NCBI GenBank assembly: GCA_031291335.1
Contig: JARLJF010000101.1
Span: forward strand, 1-42,696
From: Pandoraea sp.
Lineage (GTDB): Bacteria > Pseudomonadota > Gammaproteobacteria > Burkholderiales > Burkholderiaceae
Direction: 5' to 3'
DNA: 42,696 bases
The position numbers and the translations under genes were made by a program. The notes below the pieces were generated by a model. It did no database searches. It was not told the origin of the DNA and saw nothing but the letters and a program-made list of their open reading frames with translations. Positions 18,223 to 28,839 of this stretch are shown here, piece after piece (the first letter of the stretch is position 1; every line of letters begins with the position of its first letter).

Positions 18223-18386
18223 GCTGCGATTTTGTAAATTCACCGTTTCCTCGTTTTCCATGGGCTGATCGACGGATTTTTTCCACGATTGGTTCCCCGG
18301 CGCCTCTGATCCATAACGTTTCGTTACCTTATGGGACGTGGCGGCCGAAGGCGAGGGCGGCCTCCACTTTCTTCCGGAACCGCTAC

Positions 18387-21026
18387 ATGCTGACTTCGCT
18401 CGTCGTGCGCATCGTCCGTTTTTCGGCGAAGCACGCGTACCCAGTCATCTTCGCTTCGCTGCTCCTCGTCGTCGCGAGTTGTGTGTATGTCGCCAAGCAC
18501 TTTGCGATCAACACCGACATCTCGAGCCTGATCGATTCGAACACGCCCGCCGCCGAACGCGGCCGCGAAATCGACCGTGCCTTCCCGCAGAAGGCCGACA
18601 TCACGCTTGCCGTGGTGCAGGCGCCGGCCGTGGAATTTGCCGACCGCGCCGCAGCAGAACTGGCCGAGAAGCTATCGACCGAGACGGACGTATTCCGGTC
18701 GGTGAGCCGCCCGGGATCGGGCGAGTTCTTTGCCCGTAACGCGCTGCTCTTTGCGTCCCTGGATGACGTGAAGTCGCTCACCGGCAAGCTCGAAGACGCC
18801 AAGCCGTTGCTCAACCGTCTCGCTCAGGACCCCAGTCTGACCGGTTTGTCGAATCTGCTGTCGGTCACGTTGCAGACGCCCTTGCTCACGGGGCAGGTAA
18901 AACTGCCGGACATGACGCGCCTGCTCGGTAATGCGGCCGATACGACCGAGGCGGTGCTGGCAGGCCGTCCGGCGGGCATGTCGTGGCGCTCGCTCGTTGC
19001 CCCTGACACGGTGGCGCGCAGCTACGTGCAGGTGCAGCCCGTGCTGGACTACGCCGCACTCGAAGCCGGCGCCAACGCTGCGACGCGCATTCGCGCCGCC
19101 GCCGCCGATCTGAAGCTTACGGAGCGCTACGGGGCAACGGTGCGCCTGACGGGGCCGCGTCCCCTGTCCGATGAGGAGTTCGCGTCGGTGCGTCAGGACG
19201 CCGGGCCGAACGCCGTCATCACGCTGCTCGCCGTGCTCGTGGTGCTGTGGCTGGCGGTGCGCTCTGGCAAGATGATTCTCGCGGTGTTCATCACGTTGCT
19301 GGCCGGGCTGGCAGTGACGTTTGCGCTCGGCCTCATGATGGTCGGTGCACTGAACATGATTTCGGTGGCGTTCGCGGTGCTGTTTGTTGGCATCGGCGTG
19401 GACTTCGGTATTCAGTTCGGCGTGCGCTATCGCGAGGAGCGCCATCGTCTGGACAAGGACGGCAAGTCGACGAGCGACGAAGTGCTTCGCGGGGCGCTCG
19501 CGGGGGCTGGCAAGGCGATTGCGATGCCGTTGTCGCTCGCGGCAGCCGCCACGGCGGCGAGCTTCTTCTCGTTCCTGCCGACGGACTATCGCGGTGTGTC
19601 CGAGCTGGGGCTGATCGCGGGCGTGGGCATTTTGTGCGTGGCGTTCCCGTCCGCCATTACCTTGCTGCCGGCGCTCATCAGCGTGTTCAAACCGAAGGGC
19701 GAGGCGAGCCCGCCGGGCTTTCGCAGCCTAGGTCCGGTCGACGATTTCACCGACAAGTACCGCAAGCCGTTGCTGTACGGCACGCTGGCTCTGGTGGTCG
19801 CCGGCCTGCCCCTGCTCACGCATCTGCACTTCGACTTCAATCCGTTGCATCTGAAAGACCCGCACACGGAGTCGATGGCCACGTTGCTGGACCTGGCCAA
19901 TTCGCCGGAAGCCGGCGTCAACGACGTGCAACTGCTCACCCCGAATCTCGATGCTGCCGATGCCGAGGCCGCGAAGCTGCGCGCGGTGCCTGAGATCGGT
20001 CGCGTGGTTACGCTCACGACATTCATGCCGGCCGAGCAGCCGGCCAAGCTCGCACTGATCGGCACGGCTGCCGCCTCGCTGCTGCCGGTGCTCTCGCAAA
20101 CGCCGTTGGCCCCGGTGGCCGATGCGGCTCGTGTGTCGTCGCTCAAGACGGCCGCCGGCCAGTTGGAAGACGCCGCGCTCGATCATCCGGGCGAAGGCGC
20201 GAAGGAGGCGCAGCGTCTCGCGGCGGCCTTGCGCAAGCTCGCGGCCGCCGATGCCGCCACGCGCGATCGTGCGGATCAGGCCATTGCCGAGCCGTTGAAG
20301 CTGGCCCTCGGCCAGTTGCGCGGTGCGTTGCAACCGCGCGAGATAACGCGCGAGTCGCTGCCCAAGGACATCGTGTCGCAGTGGGTTGCGGCGGACGGAC
20401 GCGCGCTCGTGAACATCTCACCGCACGTAGCCAAGGGCGCTGACCCGAGCGACGACGCGATGCTGCGCAAGTTCAGCGCTGCCGTGCTGGCGACCGCACC
20501 GGACGCCGTCGGCGGCCCGATCTCGATCCTGCGCTCCGCCGACACGATCATTCGCGCGTTCATCGAAGCGGGCATCTGGGCGTTGCTCTCGATCACCGTG
20601 CTGCTGTGGCTCGCGCTGCGCAACTTTGGCGACGTGCTGCGCACGCTGGTGCCGTTGCTGGTCTCGGCGGCCGTCACGCTCGAAATCACCGTGCTGATCG
20701 GTTTGCCGCTGAACTTCGCGAACATCATCGCGCTGCCGCTGCTGCTGGGGGTTGGCGTGGCGTTCAAGATCTACTACGTGATCGCGTGGCGTGAGGGGAA
20801 GACTCGCTTGCTGGCCTCAAGCCTGACGCAGGCGATCGTGCTCTCCGCAGCGACCACGGGCATCGCCTTTGGCAGTCTGTGGCTGTCGCATCACCCGGGC
20901 ACGTCGAGCATGGGCAAGCTGCTGGCGCTCTCGCTTGTGTGCACGCTGATCGGCGCCGTGTTCTTCCAGCCGGTGCTCATGGGCAAGCCGCGCGAGAACG
21001 GCGCGTCGCCGAAACCCAAAGCCTGA
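18387..21026 (+). CDS. hpnN: Hopanoid transporter HpnN, RND family
   Basis: An 879-residue RND/MMPL-type inner-membrane protein that moves hopanoids toward the outer membrane in characterised alphaproteobacteria. It has one N-terminal membrane helix, a large periplasmic domain, a block of five helices ([16 protein letters not shown] to [19 protein letters not shown]), a helix near residue 460, a second periplasmic domain and a final five-helix block ([17 protein letters not shown] onward). The duplicated layout matches RND transporters that work without a separate adaptor. The ribosome site is weak. It is divergent from hpnM and ends at a perfect bidirectional terminator facing dxs. Confidence 0.92.
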   Translation: MLTSLVVRIVRFSAKHAYPVIFASLLLVVASCVYVAKHFAINTDISSLIDSNTPAAERGREIDRAFPQKADITLAVVQAPAVEFADRAAAELAEKLSTETDVFRSVSRPGSGEFFARNALLFASLDDVKSLTGKLEDAKPLLNRLAQDPSLTGLSNLLSVTLQTPLLTGQVKLPDMTRLLGNAADTTEAVLAGRPAGMSWRSLVAPDTVARSYVQVQPVLDYAALEAGANAATRIRAAAADLKLTERYGATVRLTGPRPLSDEEFASVRQDAGPNAVITLLAVLVVLWLAVRSGKMILAVFITLLAGLAVTFALGLMMVGALNMISVAFAVLFVGIGVDFGIQFGVRYREERHRLDKDGKSTSDEVLRGALAGAGKAIAMPLSLAAAATAASFFSFLPTDYRGVSELGLIAGVGILCVAFPSAITLLPALISVFKPKGEASPPGFRSLGPVDDFTDKYRKPLLYGTLALVVAGLPLLTHLHFDFNPLHLKDPHTESMATLLDLANSPEAGVNDVQLLTPNLDAADAEAAKLRAVPEIGRVVTLTTFMPAEQPAKLALIGTAAASLLPVLSQTPLAPVADAARVSSLKTAAGQLEDAALDHPGEGAKEAQRLAAALRKLAAADAATRDRADQAIAEPLKLALGQLRGALQPREITRESLPKDIVSQWVAADGRALVNISPHVAKGADPSDDAMLRKFSAAVLATAPDAVGGPISILRSADTIIRAFIEAGIWALLSITVLLWLALRNFGDVLRTLVPLLVSAAVTLEITVLIGLPLNFANIIALPLLLGVGVAFKIYYVIAWREGKTRLLASSLTQAIVLSAATTGIAFGSLWLSHHPGTSSMGKLLALSLVCTLIGAVFFQPVLMGKPRENGASPKPKA

Positions 21027-21042
21027 TGGCACTGACGCAATG

Positions 21043-21070
21043 AAAAACGGCACCGAAAGGTGCCGTTTTT
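21043..21070. terminator. Bidirectional terminator between hpnN and dxs
   Basis: A perfect 12-bp stem (AAAAACGGCACC, 21043-21054, with GGTGCCGTTTTT, 21059-21070) carries a GAAA tetraloop. It terminates hpnN on the plus strand and the long phosphonate-dxs operon on the minus strand. Confidence 0.95.
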
Positions 21071-21096
21071 TATGGACGCGCGGTGAAACGCTTCGC

Positions 21097-23013
21097 TCAG
21101 GGCGCCGACGGTACCGCTTCGACTTTGCCGCCAAGACGCTCGGCCAGTGCCCGGCGAATCGACGCCGCAATACCCGGCGCGTCGAGGCCGACCGACGCGA
21201 GTTGCTGCGCGGGCGTGCCCTGATCGATGTACGTGTCGGGCAATCCCAGTTGCAGCACCGGAATCAGCACGCCATTGGCGTTGAGCGCTTCGACGCAAGC
21301 CGTGCCTGCTCCGCCCATCACCGCCCCTTCTTCAACGGTGACGATGAGGTCGTGCGTGCGCGCCATGTCGAGCAGCGTGGCTGTGTCGAGCGGTTTGACG
21401 AAGCGCATGTTGACGACGCTTGCGTCGAACTCGTCGGCCACCTTTTCACTCAGTGCGACCATCGAGCCGAACGCCAGTATCGCCACGCGACGACCTGCCG
21501 GGGCGGCGCTCTGACGACGCACCTGGGCTTGGCCCACCGGCAGCGTCGACAAGCCTGCTTCGGTCTTCACGCCGGGACCGGTGCCGCGCGGGTAACGCAC
21601 GGCGCTGGGGCCGTCGATACCGAGCGCCGTCTGCAACATCTGACGGCATTCGTTTTCATCGGCCGGGGCCATGAGCACCATGTTCGGGATGCAGCGCAGG
21701 TAGGCGATGTCGTAGGCACCCGCATGCGTGGCGCCGTCGGCACCCACCAGACCGCCACGATCGATCGCGAAGACGACCGGCAGCTTCTGCAAGGCCACGT
21801 CGTGAATCAACTGATCGTAGCCGCGTTGCAGGAACGTCGAATAGATCGCCACGACCGGCTTGAGCCCCTCGGTCGCCAGTCCGCCAGCGAACGTCACGGC
21901 ATGTTGCTCGGCAATACCGACGTCGTAGTAACGCTCAGGAAAGCGCTTTTCGAACTCCACGAGCCCGGAGCCTTCGCGCATCGCAGGCGTGACGCCGACG
22001 ACACGCTTGTCTGCCGCCGCCGCATCGCACAACCATTCGCCGAAGACCTGCGTATAGGTCTTGGCTGAGGTGGTGCCCGGTGCAGCGGGGCGAATCCCTT
22101 CGCTCGGGTTGAACTTGCCCGGGCCGTGATACAGCACCGGATCGGCTTCGGCAAGCTTGTAGCCACGGCCCTTGCGCGTCACGACGTGCAGGAACTGCGG
22201 GCCCTTGAGCGCCTTGATGTTCTCGAGTGCGGGAATGAGCGCTTCCAGATCATGGCCATCGATAGGGCCGAGATAGTTGAACCCGAATTCCTCGAACATC
22301 GTGCCCGTCGGCGAGACGATGGCCTTGGCGTGCTCCTCGAGCTTGTGCGCCAGCTCGCGCATCGGCGCGGGGGCGTTGCGCAGCAGATTGCGCACGCTCT
22401 CCTTGCCCGCCGAGTAGAACTGCCCGGACATCAGCCGCGTGAGGTACTGGTTGAGCGCCCCGACCGGCGGCGAGATCGACATGTCGTTGTCGTTGAGCAC
22501 AACGAGGAACGGCAGGTCTTCGTAGACGCCTGCGTTGTTCAGCGCCTCGAAGGCCTCGCCGGCGGTCATCGCGCCGTCGCCGATCACGGCAATCGCATGC
22601 CGCTTCTCGCCCTTGACCTTGCTGGCCAGTGCCATGCCGAGCGCTGCGGAAATCGACGTGCTCGAATGCGCCGTGCCGAACGTGTCGTAAGGCGATTCGT
22701 CGCGCTTCGGGAAGCCCGACAGGCCTTGCCACTGGCGAAGGCTCGACATGGCGTCGCGGCGCCCCGTCAGGATCTTGTGCGGATAGGTCTGATGCCCCAC
22801 GTCCCACACGATGCGATCGTTGGGCGTGTCGAAGACGTAATGCAGCGCGATCGTCAGCTCGACGGTACCCAGATTCGACGAGAGGTGGCCACCGGTACGC
22901 GACACACTGTCGAGCACGCAGGCACGCAGTTCGTCGGCCAGACGGCGCAAGTCGGCACGCGAGAGCGCGCGCAGTTCAGAAGGAGATTGGATGCTGGCTA
23001 GCAAATCGGTCAT
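21097..23013 (-). CDS. dxs: 1-deoxy-D-xylulose-5-phosphate synthase
   Basis: First enzyme of the MEP pathway, joining pyruvate and glyceraldehyde 3-phosphate with thiamine diphosphate. The 638-residue length is standard. Landmarks include [16 protein letters not shown], the ThDP/Mg motif [18 protein letters not shown] with [12 protein letters not shown], and the catalytic-glutamate region [14 protein letters not shown]. It begins 22 bases after the AEP aminotransferase gene, so it looks like the last gene of the phosphonate operon. A dxs is usually next to ispA; here it is tied to a phosphonate pathway and faces the hopanoid genes. Confidence 0.96.
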   Translation of the reverse strand: MTDLLASIQSPSELRALSRADLRRLADELRACVLDSVSRTGGHLSSNLGTVELTIALHYVFDTPNDRIVWDVGHQTYPHKILTGRRDAMSSLRQWQGLSGFPKRDESPYDTFGTAHSSTSISAALGMALASKVKGEKRHAIAVIGDGAMTAGEAFEALNNAGVYEDLPFLVVLNDNDMSISPPVGALNQYLTRLMSGQFYSAGKESVRNLLRNAPAPMRELAHKLEEHAKAIVSPTGTMFEEFGFNYLGPIDGHDLEALIPALENIKALKGPQFLHVVTRKGRGYKLAEADPVLYHGPGKFNPSEGIRPAAPGTTSAKTYTQVFGEWLCDAAAADKRVVGVTPAMREGSGLVEFEKRFPERYYDVGIAEQHAVTFAGGLATEGLKPVVAIYSTFLQRGYDQLIHDVALQKLPVVFAIDRGGLVGADGATHAGAYDIAYLRCIPNMVLMAPADENECRQMLQTALGIDGPSAVRYPRGTGPGVKTEAGLSTLPVGQAQVRRQSAAPAGRRVAILAFGSMVALSEKVADEFDASVVNMRFVKPLDTATLLDMARTHDLIVTVEEGAVMGGAGTACVEALNANGVLIPVLQLGLPDTYIDQGTPAQQLASVGLDAPGIAASIRRALAERLGGKVEAVPSAP

Positions 23014-23035
23014 GGCTGAACGTCCGTCCCCGCGC

Positions 23036-24109
23036 TCACTTCACCAGTCTGGCGAAGGACGCCAGCAGGCGATCGATGTCGGCGGCCGTGAGGTTGCCCA
23101 TCGTCGAGATACGGAACAGTTCCTTGGACAAGCCGCCTTGGCCCGCGTAGATCACGAAACCGTCGGCCTTGAGCCAGTCGTGCAGGCGCGGATAGTCGAC
23201 ACCGGCCGGTAGTTTGTAGGCACGCAGCACGACCGACGAGTCGCCCGGCGGCAACGCGCTGTCGATGCCCAGCGCGGCCAGTCCGGCACGCGCCTGCTCG
23301 GCGAGTGCGCCGTAATGCGCATGGCGCTTTTCCCAACCACCGGCGTCATCGAGTTCGCGCAGGGCTTCCACCAACGCGTAGTACGCGTGCACGGACGGCG
23401 TGAACGGCGTATTGCGCTCGGCTTGCAGCTTGGCGAGACGCGCGATGTCGAGGTAATACGTGCGGCTGGCGGCCTTGGCGAGGGCGTCTTTGCGCACCAT
23501 CACGAACGACACGCCCGGCACGCCGTGCACGCATTTGTTTGCCGTGGCGGCAACGGCCACGATGCCCGGATCGTTGAAATCGATGGCTTCGGCGGCGAAG
23601 CTGCTCACACCGTCGACCAGCAGACCGATACCACGCTCGCGGCAGGCGGCGGCGATACCGGCCAGATCGTTCAGACGGCCCGTCGTCGTTTCGTGGTGAA
23701 TGATCGCCACGTTGGTGTACGGACGCTCGCCCGCCGTGTCGAGCTTGTCGACGATCTGCGCGAGATCGGGGGCCTGCATCCATTCGAAATGGATGACGTC
23801 GTGATCGATACGGTATTGCTTCGCGATCTGCGAGATGCGTTCGCCGTACACGCCGTTCTCGACGATCAGCAGACGGCCGCCTTCCGGCACCAGACCCGCG
23901 GTCATGCTCTCGACGGCAGCCGTGCCCGAGCCGGTCATCAGCACCGGTGTCCACACGGCCGGATCGAGACCATAGACCGCGCTCAGGCGTGCGCGGGCTT
24001 CATCCTGCAGGTCGAAGAATTCGGGCTCGCGGTGGCACAGATCGGGTTGCAGCAGGCTCTTGCGGACGCGCTCGGTCAGGGTAACGGGGCCCGGATTCAG
24101 TAACAGCAT
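23036..24109 (-). CDS. phnW: 2-aminoethylphosphonate aminotransferase
   Basis: A 357-residue fold-type I PLP aminotransferase that interconverts phosphonoacetaldehyde and 2-aminoethylphosphonate (AEP). [11 protein letters not shown] at the start, [13 protein letters not shown], the cofactor aspartate in [12 protein letters not shown] (D166) and the PLP lysine in [12 protein letters not shown] (K192) identify the PhnW family. PhnW can be degradative, but here it directly follows PEP mutase and phosphonopyruvate decarboxylase and there is no phosphonatase (PhnX) in the window, so the synthetic direction is favoured. It lies 41 bases after the decarboxylase gene and 22 bases before dxs. Confidence 0.92.
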   Translation of the reverse strand: MLLLNPGPVTLTERVRKSLLQPDLCHREPEFFDLQDEARARLSAVYGLDPAVWTPVLMTGSGTAAVESMTAGLVPEGGRLLIVENGVYGERISQIAKQYRIDHDVIHFEWMQAPDLAQIVDKLDTAGERPYTNVAIIHHETTTGRLNDLAGIAAACRERGIGLLVDGVSSFAAEAIDFNDPGIVAVAATANKCVHGVPGVSFVMVRKDALAKAASRTYYLDIARLAKLQAERNTPFTPSVHAYYALVEALRELDDAGGWEKRHAHYGALAEQARAGLAALGIDSALPPGDSSVVLRAYKLPAGVDYPRLHDWLKADGFVIYAGQGGLSKELFRISTMGNLTAADIDRLLASFARLVK

Positions 24110-24150
24110 GGCGAAGCTTCCTCGGCAGATTTCGTGAATGGGGGAGACGC

Positions 24151-25338
24151 TCAGGCCGGAGCCTGTGCGCGTTGTGCAATGTGGTCCATCAGACGCGACT
24201 TTACGGCTTCCGGCGTGACCTTCGGGCGCGGCAGCCCGTCAGGCGTTCCCGGACGCGTGGTCAGGCACGCGAAACGCGGACCGTCATTCAGGCTGGGGGT
24301 GCGGCCGTCGAACAATTGCTCGATGACGTCGAGCGTGTCGCCTTCGAGCGCGAGCGCGTAACCGCTGGCGGCGGCAACGCCCGCGAACGATACCGTCGGC
24401 GAGACCGTGGCCTGTGCGCCGGTCGAGTCGTGCGCCGCGTTGTCGAGCAACAGATGCACGAGATTCGACGGGCCGTAAGCGCCCAGTGTCGCAAACGCAC
24501 CCATGCGCATGAGCGCCGCGCCGTCACCGTCGAGCGCAACCACGCGCAGGTCGGGGCGCGCCAACGCGAGACCCAGCGCGAGGGTTGTCACGCATCCCAT
24601 CGAGCCAACCATGTACAACTGGTTGGCGCGGTCGTCGAGGGCGTACAACTCACGGCCGCAGAAACCGGTCGATGCCAGCACGACGGTGCCTTCGAGCGGC
24701 GTGTGGGCGATAACGCGCTCGAGCGCGTCGCGACGCGCGGGCAGTGCGGACGGGGCCAAACCCTGCACCAGCGACACCGGGGCGGGCTGTGCTGGACGCA
24801 CAGGGCGCTCAGCCGGTTGCAGCGGAAAGGACGCCACGCTGCCCTTTTGCATTACGAGCGCGTAAGGGCGCCCGGTCTCGTCCATGTGGCGAACCGCGCG
24901 CTCCAACGCCGGGGCGATCGCCTCGGGCTCAGTCGGGAACAGCTCCCAGGGCACTTCCATCAGGTCGAGCATGGCCGGCGTGATCGGGCCCATGAGCGCG
25001 TGCTGCGGCTCATCGGTAATGCCCGGCTGACCACGCCACGTCACGATCAGCAACTGCGGCAGGCGGAAGGTCCACGTGAGCGAGGTCAGCGGGCTCACGG
25101 CGTTGCCGAGCCCCGAGTTCTGCATCATCGTGACGGCGCGTGCGCCACGGCCTTCGCCAAGCGTTGCACCGGCGGCGATGGCGACAGCGTCACCTTCGTT
25201 CGCGGCCGACAGATAGTGCAGCGTCGGGTCTTGCAGTACGTAGTTGATAAACGGCGTGAGAAACGAACACGGCACGCCGGTGTACCACGTGAAGCCGTGC
25301 TTGCGCGCGGCTTCGACGAACTGTCCGGCCTCAATCAC
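24151..25338 (-). CDS. Phosphonopyruvate decarboxylase
   Basis: A 395-residue ThDP enzyme that decarboxylates phosphonopyruvate to phosphonoacetaldehyde, the step that pulls the unfavourable PEP mutase reaction forward. The N-terminal half has [16 protein letters not shown] and [10 protein letters not shown] with the ThDP glutamate (E48). The C-terminal half carries the ThDP/Mg motif GDG (271-273) to DN (299-300). The start is GTG 25338, giving [20 protein letters not shown] lies six bases upstream, and the gene overlaps the end of the PEP mutase gene by eight bases. Members of this family are usually 370-400 residues. The assignment rests on family motifs and on its neighbours. Confidence 0.93.
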   Translation of the reverse strand: MIEAGQFVEAARKHGFTWYTGVPCSFLTPFINYVLQDPTLHYLSAANEGDAVAIAAGATLGEGRGARAVTMMQNSGLGNAVSPLTSLTWTFRLPQLLIVTWRGQPGITDEPQHALMGPITPAMLDLMEVPWELFPTEPEAIAPALERAVRHMDETGRPYALVMQKGSVASFPLQPAERPVRPAQPAPVSLVQGLAPSALPARRDALERVIAHTPLEGTVVLASTGFCGRELYALDDRANQLYMVGSMGCVTTLALGLALARPDLRVVALDGDGAALMRMGAFATLGAYGPSNLVHLLLDNAAHDSTGAQATVSPTVSFAGVAAASGYALALEGDTLDVIEQLFDGRTPSLNDGPRFACLTTRPGTPDGLPRPKVTPEAVKSRLMDHIAQRAQAPA

Positions 25339-27040
25339 CTTGCGCCTCCGGGGCGGCACCGCTGAACGGTGTCTGGCCATGGGCGAAGTCGGCCGCACGG
25401 CGGAATTCTTCCATGTCGTTCACACCGCGCCAGTGGCCGTGCACGTACTGCACTTCGATCTTGGCGCCGTCGGCCGCAAGGGCGTTGATCAGTTCGGGCA
25501 TGCCGAGCTGGTCGAAGTCCGGGCGAGCCTGCAAGGCCTTGAAGACACGTTGCAACTGGGCACGGCCTTCGTCGCCACGCACCCCCAGCAAGCCGATCCA
25601 GCGGCCATTGGGCGCGCGTCCGGCGTCTGCGGCGTTGCCGCTGATCTTCTCGAGCAGTACCTGCTGGCCGAACAGGCCACGGTCGTCGCCCGCCGAGCAG
25701 TACGCAAAGTCGCGCACGCTGGCGTTGGCGGCATTGGCCGTGGTCGCGGCCGTCGAGTCGACGACGACGGTGAAATCGCCGTCGCTCTCGACCACATCGC
25801 GCACGATGTAGCTGCGGAACAGCAGGTCGCCGTAGGAGATCACCGTGTCATGCGCGAAGGCGTTGGCCACGCGAGCGAGCGACGCGAGTTCGCCGGTTTC
25901 GGCGTGGCGTTCATTGACCGCGAGCGTGATGCCTGCGGTATCGATCGCGTCGGCGCGATAGCCGCCCACGACCGTAATGTCGTTCACGTTCTGCTTCTTG
26001 AAGCCGTCGACCAGCCAGCGCAGCAGCGGCTTGCCCGCTACAGGCAGCATCACCTTCGGACGGTCGGTCGTCACGCTCTCGAGGTTCTTGCCACGGCTGG
26101 CGGCCAGCACGATGGCCGAGCGCGGTGCGTTCGCGGCAGACAGGTAACGGTCTTCGGCTTCGGTGTATTCGTCGGCGTCCTGCAGACGGAAGATTTCATC
26201 GACGGTCGCGATGCGGTCTTCGACGTTGATCAGCGTTTCGCTGCGGTGAATCTCGGCGGCCACCGCTTGCATGGCCGACGTGGCCGAGCGAATCAGATGG
26301 TTCGCCCAGATCACGAGGCTTATGCCCGCTTCGCGGAATACGTCGGTCGGCGTGCTGTAGTACTTGGTCGGCACGATCACCAGCGGGCAGCGGTTATCCC
26401 ACTCGCGGGCGAACTGCACGATTTCGTCGGCACGCTTGAGCTTGCTGTGAATCAGGATGGCGTCGGCGCCGGCCTGGCGATAGGCCTCGGCACGGCGCAG
26501 GGCTTCTTCCATGCCCCAGCCGGCGATCAGCGCTTCGACGCGGGCCACGATCGAGAAATCATCGTCGGCTTGCGAGTCCTTGCCGGCTTTGATCTTGCCG
26601 CAGAACTCATCGATGTCCGCGAGCGGCTGGCGTTCGCCGCCGATGAAGCTGTTGGTCTTCGGGAAGACCTTGTCTTCGATACACACGCCGGCCACGCCGC
26701 GTTGCTCGAGCTTGCGCACGAGGCGTCGCATGTTGTTGAAGTTGCCGTAGCCGGTGTCGCCGTCGAGCAGGATCGGCAGATTACCGGCGTCGGCCATGAA
26801 CTCGAGGTTATCGACAACTTGCGTCCAACTGGCTTCGTTGTTGTCGCGCACGCCGAACTGCGCCGAAATGGCGAGGCCCGACGCCCAGATGCCCTTGAAG
26901 CCCGCTTCGCGCACGATACGTGCGGACAGGCCATTGTGGGCTTCCATCAGGAATTCGAGCTGATTGCTGCGCAGCATGGCGCGCAGTTGCGCCGCGCGCG
27001 TAGCGGTCGGCGGGAGGGTGAATGCGTCGGGAGCGTTCAT
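25331..27040 (-). CDS. pepM: Phosphoenolpyruvate mutase fused to a nucleotidyltransferase domain
   Basis: A 569-residue bifunctional protein. Residues 1-300 are PEP mutase, which rearranges PEP to phosphonopyruvate and creates the C-P bond. The signature E122-D-K-x3-K-x-N-S131 is intact, as is DGDTGYGN (93-100). Residues about 308-569 form a sugar-1-phosphate-type nucleotidyltransferase domain. Its entry motif is atypical ([18 protein letters not shown], where LAAGxGxRL is usual), while [12 protein letters not shown], a GD pair and a late ND are kept. Related fused or free domains (PntC type) make CMP-AEP. ATG 27040 overlaps the stop of the upstream nucleotidyltransferase gene (ATGA). With two such domains in one operon, the fused one may be specialised, regulatory or partly degenerate. 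Confidence 0.93.
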   Translation of the reverse strand: MNAPDAFTLPPTATRAAQLRAMLRSNQLEFLMEAHNGLSARIVREAGFKGIWASGLAISAQFGVRDNNEASWTQVVDNLEFMADAGNLPILLDGDTGYGNFNNMRRLVRKLEQRGVAGVCIEDKVFPKTNSFIGGERQPLADIDEFCGKIKAGKDSQADDDFSIVARVEALIAGWGMEEALRRAEAYRQAGADAILIHSKLKRADEIVQFAREWDNRCPLVIVPTKYYSTPTDVFREAGISLVIWANHLIRSATSAMQAVAAEIHRSETLINVEDRIATVDEIFRLQDADEYTEAEDRYLSAANAPRSAIVLAASRGKNLESVTTDRPKVMLPVAGKPLLRWLVDGFKKQNVNDITVVGGYRADAIDTAGITLAVNERHAETGELASLARVANAFAHDTVISYGDLLFRSYIVRDVVESDGDFTVVVDSTAATTANAANASVRDFAYCSAGDDRGLFGQQVLLEKISGNAADAGRAPNGRWIGLLGVRGDEGRAQLQRVFKALQARPDFDQLGMPELINALAADGAKIEVQYVHGHWRGVNDMEEFRRAADFAHGQTPFSGAAPEAQGD

Positions 27041-27801
27041 TCGGACACCATGGTGAGCGGTTCAAGTTGCGGCAGCACCTGGTCGGCGGCGCGCTTCACA
27101 TCTTCAGGGTAGTCGATTTCAATCCACGGGAAACCCGTGACATCGGCCGTTTCGAATTGGGCACCGCGCTCAAGCAGCAGATCGCGCACGGCTTCTTCGT
27201 GCGGCATCTTGGCGCGACCCGATTCGACGTAATCGCTCACGATTTCCGCGAGACGCGTAGCCGTCGCTTCGTTGAAACGGAAGAAGCCGACCGATTCGCC
27301 CACGGTGTCGTATTCGAGGCCGACCATGACCTGCTTGCGCAGTTCGACCGGCACGCCGTTGCGCAGGCACAGCTTGACCGGCTCATCGCCCACTTCGAAG
27401 TCGCGGTCGATCAGCAGACGGTTGGCCGTCTTGCCCGCGACCAGTGCGTTGAAAATGCGTTGGTCGTAGAGCACATCGGCATCCATGACGAGCACATCGC
27501 CGCCAGCAGTCATGGCATCGGCGGCCGTGTGCAGCGTCAGCACGCTGCCCAGATGGAAGTCCGGGTTGAGACGGATCTGCGGACGCGGTGTCCAGTCCAG
27601 ACGGTCGAGCGCTTCGCTCACTTGCTCGTGATGGAAGCCGAGCGCCAGCACGACGTCGGTAATCCCCGCCGCTGCGAGCATGCGCAGATGGCGCTCGAGC
27701 AGCGACATGCCGTCGAACGGGAGCAGACACTTCGGCGACTGCTTGTCTTCGGGCTGAAGCAAACGCAGGCCCATGCCTGCTGCGAGAATGATGGCCCGCA
27801 T
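27037..27801 (-). CDS. Stand-alone nucleotidyltransferase, probable CTP:phosphonate cytidylyltransferase
   Basis: A 254-residue GT-A-fold nucleotidyltransferase with a complete entry motif ([10 protein letters not shown], residues 5-14), K24 in [10 protein letters not shown], the metal-binding VMDADVL (D107, D109) and a late [10 protein letters not shown] that supplies another acidic ligand. It is the type expected to activate 2-aminoethylphosphonate with CTP. An AAGGAT ribosome site precedes ATG 27801, 15 bases after the HpnL-type gene. Its stop codon overlaps the pepM start. Between this protein and the domain fused to PEP mutase, this one has the better-preserved active site. Nucleotide and substrate preference are inferred from context. 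Confidence 0.82.
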   Translation of the reverse strand: MRAIILAAGMGLRLLQPEDKQSPKCLLPFDGMSLLERHLRMLAAAGITDVVLALGFHHEQVSEALDRLDWTPRPQIRLNPDFHLGSVLTLHTAADAMTAGGDVLVMDADVLYDQRIFNALVAGKTANRLLIDRDFEVGDEPVKLCLRNGVPVELRKQVMVGLEYDTVGESVGFFRFNEATATRLAEIVSDYVESGRAKMPHEEAVRDLLLERGAQFETADVTGFPWIEIDYPEDVKRAADQVLPQLEPLTMVSE

Positions 27802-27816
27802 GGTGAATATCCTTCT

Positions 27817-28839
27817 TTAGAGCGGTGCAGTATCCGTGGCGGCAGGTAGCGGCGCGCTTTGTTGCGAGGCACGCTGGCGGCGCCAGCCACGTTCGGAGAA
27901 ATGCAGATAGACGAGGCCCGGCACGCCGAGCAGTAGCTCGCGCGTACGTTTGGCCAGCGAAAGGGCGAGCGCGGCATCGGCCGGCAGACCCACGAGCGGG
28001 GCGAGCAACAGGTAACCGCCTTCCTGCACGCCGAGCGAACCCGGCACAAAGAATGCAGCGCCGCGAATCGCCTGCCCGAGACTTTCGAGCAACATGGCGT
28101 CCACCCAGCTCACCGGGTGGCCAATGAATTGCAGAATCAGCCAGACCTCGACCGTGCCGACGATCCAGCCGATCAGGCTGAAAATGAAGCTGGCGAGCAC
28201 CTGGCGACGCTGGCCGTACATGCGGTGCACGATCTCGTCGACGGCGTCGGCGCGCTCGAGCAGCGACGACCAGTCGCGCTTGGACGACATCTTCGAGAGC
28301 ATGCGGAACGCCCAGCCGAAGATGCCGCGTCGTTGCGCCACATAGAACGCGTAGAGCAGGGTGGAGATGAGCGCGGTGGCGAGCAGCATCGGCAACCACA
28401 GGCTGTCATTGGCGCTGCGCGTTGCGCTGATACCGAAGACGGCCAATCCCAGCAGCGCAAAAACGATCTGCGCCACGGCTTGCAGTGTCGTGCTCACGGT
28501 GATCGCCGCCGCGGCTTCGCGCCCTGGCAGCCCGCGTTGTTTCATCTGGCGCACCATCGCGATCGGCCCGCCGATCTGGCCGGCCGGCAGCAGGCTGTTG
28601 ACCGACTCCCCGACCCAGCGCGTGAGTGTGGCGCGGCGCAGCGAGCAGGATTTCGACACCAGCACCTGAATGGCGGCGGCGTCGAGCACCAGCGGCACGA
28701 GGTGGAAGGCGGCGATGGGCAGCAGTCCCCAGCCGGCAACCGCCAGCGTGGACATCACCGAACCCGTGCCCTGCCAGATCAGCAGGGCGACGAAAAGGGC
28801 GAGACCGAGGGTGAGAGATACGATGGCAGTCCGGTTCAT
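27817..28839 (-). CDS. hpnL: HpnL-type membrane protein (lysylphosphatidylglycerol synthase TM-domain family)
   Basis: A 340-residue polytopic inner-membrane protein with about eight hydrophobic segments. The WVGESVNSLLPAGQIGGPIAMVRQM stretch and the GAAFFVPGSLGVQEGGYLLL region near the C-terminus are hallmarks of the UPF0104/LPG-synthase transmembrane family. Its HpnL subgroup was first noted in hopanoid loci. Related MprF domains flip modified lipids, so a flippase role for the lipid made by this operon is plausible but unproven. It starts immediately after the stop codon of the phosphotransferase/dioxygenase gene and is followed after 15 bases by the nucleotidyltransferase, so it belongs to the phosphonate operon rather than to the main hpn gene block. 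Confidence 0.8.
   Translation of the reverse strand: MNRTAIVSLTLGLALFVALLIWQGTGSVMSTLAVAGWGLLPIAAFHLVPLVLDAAAIQVLVSKSCSLRRATLTRWVGESVNSLLPAGQIGGPIAMVRQMKQRGLPGREAAAAITVSTTLQAVAQIVFALLGLAVFGISATRSANDSLWLPMLLATALISTLLYAFYVAQRRGIFGWAFRMLSKMSSKRDWSSLLERADAVDEIVHRMYGQRRQVLASFIFSLIGWIVGTVEVWLILQFIGHPVSWVDAMLLESLGQAIRGAAFFVPGSLGVQEGGYLLLAPLVGLPADAALALSLAKRTRELLLGVPGLVYLHFSERGWRRQRASQQSAPLPAATDTAPL

Noticed and set aside
23036..24109. AEP aminotransferase as part of phosphonate degradation
   Set aside because: No phosphonatase or AEP uptake genes nearby, and it is co-operonic with PEP mutase and phosphonopyruvate decarboxylase, which are biosynthetic.
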